Origin: Acidisphaera sp. S103
GTDB lineage: Bacteria; Pseudomonadota; Alphaproteobacteria; Acetobacterales; Acetobacteraceae
Direction: 5' to 3'
DNA: 49,191 nt
Assembly (NCBI RefSeq): GCF_009765975.1
Contig: NZ_LMUJ01000060.1
Span: forward strand, 54,067-103,257
Made by a program: the position numbers and the translations under genes. The notes beneath the pieces were generated by a model that did not search any database, was not told where the DNA came from, and worked only from the letters and a program-made list of their open reading frames with translations. The first letter of the stretch is position 1. Each line of letters begins with the position of its first letter. Below, piece by piece: positions 43,318 through 49,191 of the stretch.

Positions 43318-44199
43318 ATGGGACAGGACATGGCGAACGCGAGCGAACTCAATCAGATTGCCGTCGCCACCGAAGGTGCGCGCGCTGCGATCGCCACCGA
43401 AGGTGCGCGCGTTGCCGTCGTGACCGGCGCCGCGCGCGGCATCGGCCTCGCCATCGTCCAGTGGTTCCTGGCCCACGGCTACAACGTTGCCCTGCTCGAC
43501 ATCGACCGAACCACGCTTGCCGCCACCCAGTCCGCACTGACGCCGCGCGAGCGGCTTCTGACCCTGCCGTGCGACGTGTCCAACCCCGCCGAGGTCGAAT
43601 CCACCGCCGCAACGGTCATAGCGAAATGGGGCCGGGTCGACGCCCTGGTGAACAACGCCGGTGTGGCCGTGTTCAAGCCGGCCCTGGAAACCTCGTTCGA
43701 GGAATGGCGCCACGTCCTCGGCACCAACCTCGACGGCACCTTCCTCTGCACCCAGGCCTTTGGCGCGATCATGAAGACGCAGCGCAGCGGCGCGATCGTG
43801 AACATCGCCTCGATCTCCGGCCTGCGCGCCAGCACCCTGCGCGTGGCCTACGGCACCAGCAAAGCCGCGATCATCCACCTGACGAAACAATATGCCGCGG
43901 AGCTCGGCAATTACGGCGTCCGGGTGAACGCGGTCTGCCCCGGCCCGGTGGAAACCGAGATGGCCAAACTGGTCCACACCCCCGCCATCCGCTCCGACTA
44001 CTACGACGCCATCCCGCTCGGTCGTTACGGCACCCCAGAGGAAATGGCCAACGTGGTCGGCTTCCTGTGCAGCAAGGAAGCGAGCTACGTGAACGGCCAG
44101 TCCCTGGCAAACGACGGCGGCTTCGACGCGGTAGGCGTCGGCCTCCCAACATTCCGCCGCGACGAGGGCATCAACCGCATCGGCGACGACACGCCCTAA
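43318..44199 (+). CDS. short-chain dehydrogenase/reductase (FabG-like)
   Basis: The 293-residue protein is a classical SDR: VAVVTGAARGIGLAIVQWFL, then ALLDID (an aspartate that favours NAD), LVNNAGVAVFKPAL, the catalytic serine in VNIASISGLRAS, YGTSKAAIIHLT with YxxxK, and PGPVETEMA. The end, GQSLANDGGFDAVG, is also standard. The Rossmann fold begins only at residue ~30. In front lies ATEGARAAIATEGARVAV, a duplicated segment encoded by a 24-bp tandem repeat near 43365-43412. Start ATG 43318 is likely, ATG 43330 possible; the frame is open to 43186 without a ribosome site. Substrate unknown. Confidence 0.9.
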   Translation: MGQDMANASELNQIAVATEGARAAIATEGARVAVVTGAARGIGLAIVQWFLAHGYNVALLDIDRTTLAATQSALTPRERLLTLPCDVSNPAEVESTAATVIAKWGRVDALVNNAGVAVFKPALETSFEEWRHVLGTNLDGTFLCTQAFGAIMKTQRSGAIVNIASISGLRASTLRVAYGTSKAAIIHLTKQYAAELGNYGVRVNAVCPGPVETEMAKLVHTPAIRSDYYDAIPLGRYGTPEEMANVVGFLCSKEASYVNGQSLANDGGFDAVGVGLPTFRRDEGINRIGDDTP

Positions 44200-44231
44200 A
44201 CGAAACAGCCCCCGAAGTCAGCAACCAGCTT

Positions 44232-44515
44232 TTGCTTCATCACGACCCGACGCCTCTTGCTTCGCCACGACCCGGCGTATTTTGCTTCGCCACGACCCGG
44301 CGCCTCTTGCTTCGTCACGACCCGACGCCTCTTGCTTCGCCACGACCCGACGCCTCTTGCTTCGTCACGACCCGGCGCCTCTTGCTTCGTCATGACCCGG
44401 CGTATCTTGCTTCGTCATGGCCCGGCGTCCGTTAATTCGTCATGGCCCGGCGAAGTCCGGGCCATCCGATCCAACACCTTACTGGGTCAGACAGCCCGGA
44501 CGTCCCATACGGACC
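44232..44515. repeat. 25-bp tandem array (8-9 units) leading into a CGTCATGGCCCGG palindrome
   Basis: Units starting TTGCTTCGTCACGACCCGGC occur at 44232, 44257, 44282, 44307, 44332, 44357, 44382 and 44407, with a divergent ninth (TTAATTCGTCATGGC) at 44432. The period is exactly 25 bp. Toward the right, units drift from CACGACCCG to CATGACCCG to CATGGCCCG, the arm of the palindrome. The complete palindrome GTCATGGCCCGGCGAAGTCC, then GGGCCATC, starts at 44440. The array fills the convergent gap between the SDR and dioxygenase genes. Confidence 0.9.
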
Positions 44516-44573
44516 GAAGACGGCCACCGCCTGAAAACAGGGTCGCATGCAGTCGTGGACGTACACCACCCCA

Positions 44574-45419
44574 TCAGGCAACCGCGTCACCGCAAATCTG
44601 CGTCCGCCGCATGATCCGGCGGAACGGGCCGGCATCATGCACCGCCAGATGCTTGGTGCAGCGATTGTCCCAGAACGCGATCGAACCGTTCGCCCAGCGG
44701 AACCGGCATGTCAGTTCCGGCCGATGCCCATGTTCCAGCAGATAATCCAGCAGCGGTTTGCTCTCCGCCTCCGTCCAGCCCTCGAAACCAACAGTATAGG
44801 AACGGTTGACGAACAGCAGCTTCCGCCCGGTTTCCGGATGCGTACGCACAACGGGATGGACACTGATCGTTTCGCGCCAGTCAGCATCCTCCCGCACCTT
44901 GGTCGATCGTTGAGCATTCATTCCGGCCTGCGGACCGGCAACCATGCGGTCGCTATGCACCGCCCGCATACCGTCCAACGTCCGCTTCAATCCGTCCGAC
45001 AGCGTATCATACGCGAGATACTGATTGGCGAACATCGTATCCCCGCCATAAGGCGGCACTTCGATGGCATACAGAATAGCACCCATCGGCGGCTCCGCCG
45101 ACATCGTCGTATCGGTATGCCAGTCCTCCCCAACGATCTTCTTGTCGCCGGGCTCGCGCTTGATATCCACGATCTCCGGATCGGCGCTGACCCCCTTGTA
45201 GTTGGGATGGACGAAAATCTCGCCAAACCGCCGGGTAAACGCCTTGTGCCGCGCGACGTCCAACGTCTGGTCGCGAAAGAAGATCACGCCGTAATCCAGC
45301 AGGGCCTGGCGAATGTCGCCGATCACCGCATCGTCCAGGTCCTGCGCGACATCGACGCCGCCAATCTCGGCGCCCAGCGCCCCGGCGATCGGCATGACCT
45401 CTATATGACTGTTTCTCAT
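44574..45419 (-). CDS. TauD/TfdA-family Fe(II)/2-oxoglutarate dioxygenase
   Basis: The 281-residue protein is a normal TauD-type oxygenase. The iron ligands are His101 and Asp103 in GEDWHTDTTMSAEPPMGAIL and His257 in FWDNRCTKHLAVHD; the 2-oxoglutarate arginine is in FRRIMRR near 267-272. RHKAFTRRFGEIFVHPNYKG is also typical. Family members hydroxylate taurine, alkyl sulfates or aryloxyalkanoates and cleave C-S or C-O bonds. No sulfonate ABC transporter is present; the neighbour upstream on the same strand (100 bp) is an MFS carrier under a TetR gene, so a tetR-MFS-dioxygenase operon for an organic acid or xenobiotic is likely. Substrate is inference. Confidence 0.93.
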   Translation of the reverse strand: MRNSHIEVMPIAGALGAEIGGVDVAQDLDDAVIGDIRQALLDYGVIFFRDQTLDVARHKAFTRRFGEIFVHPNYKGVSADPEIVDIKREPGDKKIVGEDWHTDTTMSAEPPMGAILYAIEVPPYGGDTMFANQYLAYDTLSDGLKRTLDGMRAVHSDRMVAGPQAGMNAQRSTKVREDADWRETISVHPVVRTHPETGRKLLFVNRSYTVGFEGWTEAESKPLLDYLLEHGHRPELTCRFRWANGSIAFWDNRCTKHLAVHDAGPFRRIMRRTQICGDAVA

Positions 45420-45518
45420 CCGCGATCTCCTCTATGCGGAGACGTTGACCCTGACAGACAGGTGGGTCAAGCGGCCCGGCCCGGAGGACACGTCCCTCCG
45501 GCAACCCGCGTCGCACCC

Positions 45519-46760
45519 TCACTTCGCGGCGAGGCGACCAAGATCCGGCCCCCCCGAAATTTCCCGCGGTGCCGCGGGCTTGAACGTCAACATGATCACC
45601 GCGGCCCCAAGCCCGAGCAGGACGGAAACAATATACAGCCGTCCGTAACTGCCATAGCGATCGAAAATCAGGCCGCCGGCCAGCGGCCCCAAAGCCATGC
45701 CCAGGCTCGACGCCATGGACGCCGCGCCGACGACGGTGCCGATGATCGACAGCGGGAAATTCTCGCGCATCAGCACCGCGTACAGCGGCATCACGCCCGC
45801 ATAGGCGAACCCGAAGACCATCGCGACCGAATAGAATTCAAGCTGCTCACGCGCGAAGAAATAGCAGCCGACCGCCGCCGCTTGCAGCAGCAACCCGGAG
45901 ACGAATGTCCGCTTTGCCCCGAACCGATCGCCCAGCAAACCGAACGCGATCCGCCCGGCCAAACCGGAAAGCCCCTCGACGCTGTAGATAGACACCGCCG
46001 CGGTGACCGACAGGCCGCAGGTGATCGCATAACTGACAGTGTGGAACAGAGGACCGGAGTGAGTCGCGCAACACAGGAAAAACGTCCCGGCAAGCACGGC
46101 GAATTGCGGCGACGTCAACGCGGCCCGCACGGTCATGGGTGACTCGGCCGCACGACGTGCCGTGGCGCCCGACAGGGCAGGGGCGCGGCGCACCAGGAAA
46201 GCTGCCGGCAGCAACGCCACCCAGACCGCGATACCGATCAGCAGTTGCGCGAAACGCCAATCGTACGTCGAAACCAACATGGCCGCGATCGGCGCCACCG
46301 TCATGGGCGCCACACCCATACCGGCCGACACCAGTGAGACCGCCAGGCTGCGATGGCGGTCGAACCATCCGGTGACCGTCGCCATCAGCGGCGCGAAAAT
46401 GGCGCCTCCGCCCACCCCCACCAGAACCCCATAGCAAAACTGGAATTCCTCCACGCTCGACGATCGGCTTGCCAGCACCAGGCCCAGGCCCAGGACACAG
46501 CTTCCGGTCAGCAGAACGATACGCGGCCCGAACCGGTCCATCATCATGCCCCAGCCGAAACTGGCAACGCCCATCGCGAGGAAATTAAACGTCATCGCCA
46601 ACGAAATCGCGGTGCGCGACCAACCCGTCGCGGCGGACATCGGCTGCAGGAACACCGGCAGCGAGAAAATCGAGCCGATCGCGATACAACCCATGAACGC
46701 GCCGGCAGCGACAATGACCCAACGGTATCCATCGGATTTTTCCGGAGCGGTTGTCATCAC
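45519..46760 (-). CDS. MFS transporter (OFA/monocarboxylate-like)
   Basis: The 413-residue protein has 12 predicted membrane segments and resembles the oxalate/formate antiporter and monocarboxylate branch. YRWVIVAAGAFMGCIAIGSI is in helix 1 and GMMMDRFGPRIVLLTGSCVL carries motif A; IAFGLLGDRFGAKRTFVSGL is the matching loop of the second half. It likely imports a carboxylate with protons. Its ATG overlaps the tetR stop by four bases (ATGA), so the regulator and carrier are coupled; the dioxygenase follows at 100 bp. The carrier may bring in the dioxygenase substrate, which is inference from context. Confidence 0.9.
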   Translation of the reverse strand: MMTTAPEKSDGYRWVIVAAGAFMGCIAIGSIFSLPVFLQPMSAATGWSRTAISLAMTFNFLAMGVASFGWGMMMDRFGPRIVLLTGSCVLGLGLVLASRSSSVEEFQFCYGVLVGVGGGAIFAPLMATVTGWFDRHRSLAVSLVSAGMGVAPMTVAPIAAMLVSTYDWRFAQLLIGIAVWVALLPAAFLVRRAPALSGATARRAAESPMTVRAALTSPQFAVLAGTFFLCCATHSGPLFHTVSYAITCGLSVTAAVSIYSVEGLSGLAGRIAFGLLGDRFGAKRTFVSGLLLQAAAVGCYFFAREQLEFYSVAMVFGFAYAGVMPLYAVLMRENFPLSIIGTVVGAASMASSLGMALGPLAGGLIFDRYGSYGRLYIVSVLLGLGAAVIMLTFKPAAPREISGGPDLGRLAAK

Positions 46761-47371
46761 GTTTCCTTCCGTTCCACAGTGCTTGATTGACCGAACAGCA
46801 TCTCAAGATAGCGCCGCAAATGCGCCAGGCAGTCGCGGGCGACCGCCGCACTTTGTGTCGCCTTCGCAAAAATGAACGAGCCTTGCAGGACAGACTGCAT
46901 AAAGGTGCCGACACTCTCGGCGGTCCATTCGGCAGTCGGGCAATAAAGCTGCCTGGCGAGCGCCAGGTCGCGCGTCAGTTCGCCGATATGGCTGGACAGG
47001 CCACGCTCGCAGGCGTTTCGAATATCCGGGTGCGTGTCATAGGTTTCCTGCACCAACGTGCCCAGCAGACAAGTATAGTCCCACAACGCGCCGGACAGGA
47101 TGGAAACGCGAAAATCCACATATCCCAGCACCCGTTCAAGCGGGTCCGCGGCCTGGTGATAAGGCGCCGCAGCAAACAGTCCGGCGGCCATGGTCGAAAA
47201 ATGCCCGACCGCCGCCAGCGCGAGACCATCCTTGCTCTTGAAGTAATGAAAGAAGCTACCCTTGGAGACACCGGCCGTCGCACACAGATCGTCCACCGTC
47301 GTTGCCGCGTAACCCTTCGTTCGGATAACACGCACCGCCGCCTCCAGAAGTCGTGTCTTCGTGTCTGGCAT
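46757..47371 (-). CDS. TetR/AcrR-family transcriptional regulator
   Basis: The 204-residue protein has a standard TetR N-terminal DNA-binding domain: RLLEAAVRVIRTKGYAATTV, DDLCATAGVSKGSFFHYFKS, KDGLALAAVGHF. The C-terminal ligand-binding part resembles TetR_C domains of the type ARQLYCPTAEWTAESVGTFM with QSVLQGSFIFAKA. It should repress its own operon (tetR-MFS-dioxygenase) until a ligand binds. ATG 47371 starts at the family N-terminus; TTG 47386 is possible. The probable operator, a 30-bp palindrome, is 186 bp upstream, separated from the gene by a MITE-like repeat. A four-base overlap links it to the MFS gene. Confidence 0.93.
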   Translation of the reverse strand: MPDTKTRLLEAAVRVIRTKGYAATTVDDLCATAGVSKGSFFHYFKSKDGLALAAVGHFSTMAAGLFAAAPYHQAADPLERVLGYVDFRVSILSGALWDYTCLLGTLVQETYDTHPDIRNACERGLSSHIGELTRDLALARQLYCPTAEWTAESVGTFMQSVLQGSFIFAKATQSAAVARDCLAHLRRYLEMLFGQSSTVERKET

Positions 47372-47403
47372 CGTTTGCAGGACCAACGGATCACCCCTTA
47401 CCG

Positions 47404-47538
47404 GCCGCCGTTGAGGCCGCCCCTGAATTCGTCATGGCCCGGCGTCAGTCCGGGCATCCGCCCCAGTAAGATGCTGGGTCGGACACCCCGGACGCCGCTG
47501 ACCCAAGACGAGCCTGATGTGTCAACGTCAACGGCGGC
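47404..47538. repeat. MITE-like CGTCATGGCCCGG element with 11-bp terminal inverted repeats
   Basis: GCCGCCGTTGA (47404-47414) and TCAACGGCGGC (47528-47538) are perfect inverted ends. Inside are GTCATGGCCCGGCGTCAGTC followed by CGGGCATCC, then CCCCAGTAAGATGCTGGGTC and GGACGCCGCTGACCCAAGAC, as in the copy at 31599-31715. A direct repeat TTACCGG occurs at 47398-47404 and 47544-47550 and may be a target duplication. It lies between tetR and its probable operator. Confidence 0.8.
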
Positions 47539-47556
47539 TGATATTACCGGTCGATC

Positions 47557-47586
47557 GACACTAGACCAACTGGTCGGTCTAGTGTC
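47557..47586. promoter_or_regulatory. probable TetR-type operator (30-bp palindrome)
   Basis: GACACTAGACC (47557-47567) and GGTCTAGTGTC (47576-47586) are perfectly inverted around AACTGGTC, whose middle is itself close to symmetric. Length and AGACC..GGTCT form are those of TetR-family operators. It is 186 bp from tetR (left) and 72 bp from the HD-domain gene (right), so it could control either or both. Confidence 0.75.
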
Positions 47587-47657
47587 AAGCAAGAAAAATC
47601 ACCCTCCAGCAACCCACGTTCCTTTGGCCGGGATCGCGCCGATGCTAGGGTTCGCCC

Positions 47658-48251
47658 ATGTTCTCGATCCTGAGCGAACGACTGGCAGGCCTACGCCGAC
47701 GCTACGCCGAACCGCACCGGGCGTATCACGGCCAGGCTCACATCGACGCTCTGCTGGCGGGTCTAGCCGACCAAGGCGGCCACATCGCGAACAAGGCCGC
47801 CACCGAACTCGCCATCTGGTACCACGACGCGATCTACGACCCCGCCGCCACCGACAACGAAGCCCGCAGCGCCACCCTTCTGACCACCGAGATGCACGGC
47901 CTGGCCTGCCCCTCGCTCATCAGCGCGACGCGGCACATGATCCTGGCGACCGCCAGCCACGAACTGCCGCCAGACCTGTCCGACACCCTCCGCAACGACA
48001 CCGCCACCTTCCTCGATCTCGACATGGCCGTGCTCGGTGCTGCCCCCGCCGATTACGACGCCTATGAAATGGGGATCGCCGCCGAATACATCCCGGTCCA
48101 CGGCCCTGACAATTTTCGCACCGGCCGAGCCACATTCCTGCGCGCCATGCTGATCCGCGAACGGCTGTTTCACACCGAACGCTTCCACCATCGCCTCGAC
48201 GCCGCGGCACGCGCCAACCTGCGAAGAGGGCTGCTGGCTCTTGACGCCTGA
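47658..48251 (+). CDS. HD-domain predicted metal-dependent phosphohydrolase
   Basis: The 197-residue protein contains the pattern YHGQAHIDALLAGLADQ (His24, His28) and AIWYHDAIYD (His56-Asp57), with an aspartate farther on in FLDLDMAVLGA. This is the COG4339-like group of HD proteins, often misnamed after a receptor subunit. It should bind a metal and may hydrolyse a phosphoester, but its substrate is unknown. The 3' end overlaps the start of the next unknown gene by 11 bp, so the two are coupled. A TetR-type operator lies 72 bp upstream. The start ATG 47658 matches the family N-terminus (LRRRYAEPHRAYH near residue 12). Confidence 0.87.
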   Translation: MFSILSERLAGLRRRYAEPHRAYHGQAHIDALLAGLADQGGHIANKAATELAIWYHDAIYDPAATDNEARSATLLTTEMHGLACPSLISATRHMILATASHELPPDLSDTLRNDTATFLDLDMAVLGAAPADYDAYEMGIAAEYIPVHGPDNFRTGRATFLRAMLIRERLFHTERFHHRLDAAARANLRRGLLALDA

Positions 48252-49008
48252 CAACACAAACCCACTCCCCAGCGACCCGTACTGCGCCTGGATCGCCCAG
48301 GCGCGCCATCTTCACGCATTCACCTGCGATGCGGTGTTCCGGATTGAACCAAGCTTTTATATCGGGCCGGACAACGGCATGACCTCGGACGAGTGGCAAA
48401 CGGCGAACGTCAGGCTGCCGCAACCCGACCTACCCCGCCAGTTTGCCAACCAGGTGACCACGGCGGAGTTACTCGATCACGAGGACGCCCTGATCGCCCA
48501 CTACCGCCGGATCGTCGAGACCGCCCAACAGCACGGCAAGGCGGCATCGCTGCAACCGTTCCCGTATTTCCGCACCGAACCCGCGATCGTCGCCGGCAAT
48601 CAGGTCCTGACCGAATTCGCCTGGAACGACGACATCCACGAAACCCGAACGGTCCTCGAAATCCTGGCCGAATCCGGAAACGGCCCGCCCCGCCTGCTGC
48701 ATGACGACCAGGACCAGGGCTGGCGCATCCTGATCGCCGCCACGGATGCCGTCACCTGCTTCATCGAGTGGGATGCCGAAGGGCCGCCTCCAAGCACCGG
48801 GGGCTACGCCGTCGAAGCGGCGGAACTGGCACGGCAGGCAGGCGCCGCGCTGGCACGCCTGCGGATCATCCATGCCCGCCTGGTGCAAGCGCTCGGCCGG
48901 GACCACTGGACCTACCATCGCCCGCCGCCTCCGGCCCCGCCGGCGAACCGCATTCGCTCCGCCATCGGCCGGCTGTTCGCGACCAACACGCGCCCCAAAT
49001 CCGGCTGA
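48241..49008 (+). CDS. protein of unknown function (255 aa) overlapping the HD gene
   Basis: The frame of 255 codons has normal codon use, but I recognise no family. The start is probably TTG 48241, overlapping the last codons of the HD gene; no ATG occurs before codon 47. Visible segments are YCAWIAQARHLHAFTCDAVF, WQTANVRLPQPDLPRQFANQ, QVLTEFAWNDDIHETRTVLE and RILIAATDAVTCFIEWDAEG (beta strands, possibly an immunity- or DUF-like alpha/beta domain). The C-terminus is Pro-rich (YHRPPPPAPPANRI) and basic. No signal peptide or membrane segment. It presumably works together with the HD protein, with which it is co-transcribed. Confidence 0.75.
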   Translation: MTPDNTNPLPSDPYCAWIAQARHLHAFTCDAVFRIEPSFYIGPDNGMTSDEWQTANVRLPQPDLPRQFANQVTTAELLDHEDALIAHYRRIVETAQQHGKAASLQPFPYFRTEPAIVAGNQVLTEFAWNDDIHETRTVLEILAESGNGPPRLLHDDQDQGWRILIAATDAVTCFIEWDAEGPPPSTGGYAVEAAELARQAGAALARLRIIHARLVQALGRDHWTYHRPPPPAPPANRIRSAIGRLFATNTRPKSG

Positions 49009-49100
49009 CCCACCAGAAGCACTGCTTCGGTCCAAACCGAAGCACACGACACGGAACGCCGGCCCGTTCGCGGGGCCACCAGGCATGATACCATGGGGGG

Positions 49101-49191
49101 ATGCCATCATCCCCCGATTCGCCGATCGTGCTACAGGTCCTGCCGTCTCTCGTCACCGGCGGGGTGGAACGCGGCACCGTCGAAATGGCCC
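49101..49191 (+). CDS. glycosyltransferase (group 4), 5' end only
   Basis: Only 30 codons are inside the window. They read MPSSPDSPIVLQVLPSLVTG and then GVERGTVEMA. The pattern VLQVLP.L.TGGVERG is the N-terminal nucleotide-sugar transferase start of GT4 enzymes (lipopolysaccharide or polysaccharide synthesis), where the GG loop lies near the acceptor site. The start ATG 49101 follows GGGGGG. Since only the N-terminus is visible, the sugar and acceptor remain unknown. Confidence 0.8.
   Translation, partial: MPSSPDSPIVLQVLPSLVTGGVERGTVEMA

Noticed and set aside
42000-43423. 490-codon plus-strand frame opposite the 410-residue gene
   Set aside because: It is rich in Gln/Arg/Gly as shadow frames are here; the minus-strand frame has the better codon use and secondary-structure pattern.
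44196-44393. 65-codon frame across the tandem array on the minus strand
   Set aside because: It only translates the 25-bp repeat into Lys/Arg/Gly-rich peptides and has no ribosome site.
44232-44456. Regular tandem array as a possible CRISPR
   Set aside because: Units of 25 bp follow each other without unique spacers, no cas gene is present and units grade into a known palindrome.

Overview
The window is 49.2 kb of high-GC chromosomal DNA from an alphaproteobacterium, most likely of the Rhodospirillales/Acetobacteraceae type. Pointers are the flagellar gene order fliG-fliH-fliN-flbD-flhA, a short FlgJ without a muramidase domain, a DksA with a degenerate one-cysteine zinc finger, a DinB with an N-terminal zinc ribbon, and many short palindromic intergenic repeats. 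The taxonomic call is inferred from family knowledge and was not tested by a search.

Layout. (1) 0-15.8 kb is a catabolic and transport region: a HisD-family dehydrogenase of the HpsN kind divergent from an ACS-type MFS carrier; a DHA2 MFS pump with a flavin-reductase-like protein; a ribbon-helix-helix protein; an EamA permease; an FAD amine/amino-acid oxidoreductase divergent from an orphan hydantoinase-B subunit; an alpha/beta hydrolase; a ketopantoate-reductase-like protein divergent from a ThDP enzyme; tRNA-Gly(TCC); an aldo/keto reductase; and a secreted SMP-30-like protein. (2) 15.8-18.7 kb holds a TPP riboswitch with thiC, then a SirB1-type protein. (3) 18.7-19.2 kb holds a GxxExxY gene inside an inverted-repeat cassette, broken by a ~65-bp palindromic insertion. 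(4) 19.2-26.5 kb is a flagellar cluster on the minus strand (flgI, flgJ, flgN-like, fliG, fliH, fliN, flbD-like, flhA). (5) 26.8-29.9 kb holds dksA, an HdeD-type membrane protein, a GNAT enzyme and hemW. (6) 30.0-31.6 kb is an IS481-family element sitting inside an older hairpin repeat. (7) 31.8-41.8 kb holds a GlxA-type regulator and SDR, NIPSNAP, free-Met-(R)-sulfoxide reductase, MarR, a ROK kinase with dinB, tusA-like with an HDAC-like hydrolase, xseB with tlyA, HU, and a 55-residue small gene. (8) 41.9-49.2 kb holds an unrecognised 410-residue protein, an SDR, a tetR-MFS-tauD operon, an HD-domain protein, an unrecognised protein and the start of a glycosyltransferase.

The most unusual content is between the genes. 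At least four families of small palindromic or inverted-repeat elements are visible, and several can be caught in the act. One has broken the GxxExxY gene with a TA duplication and can be removed on paper to restore the frame. One lies between tetR and a 30-bp palindromic operator. One is split by the IS. Two copies of another have grown tandem arrays of 23-bp or 25-bp arm units. In-frame 24-bp tandem duplications also appear inside dinB and an SDR gene.
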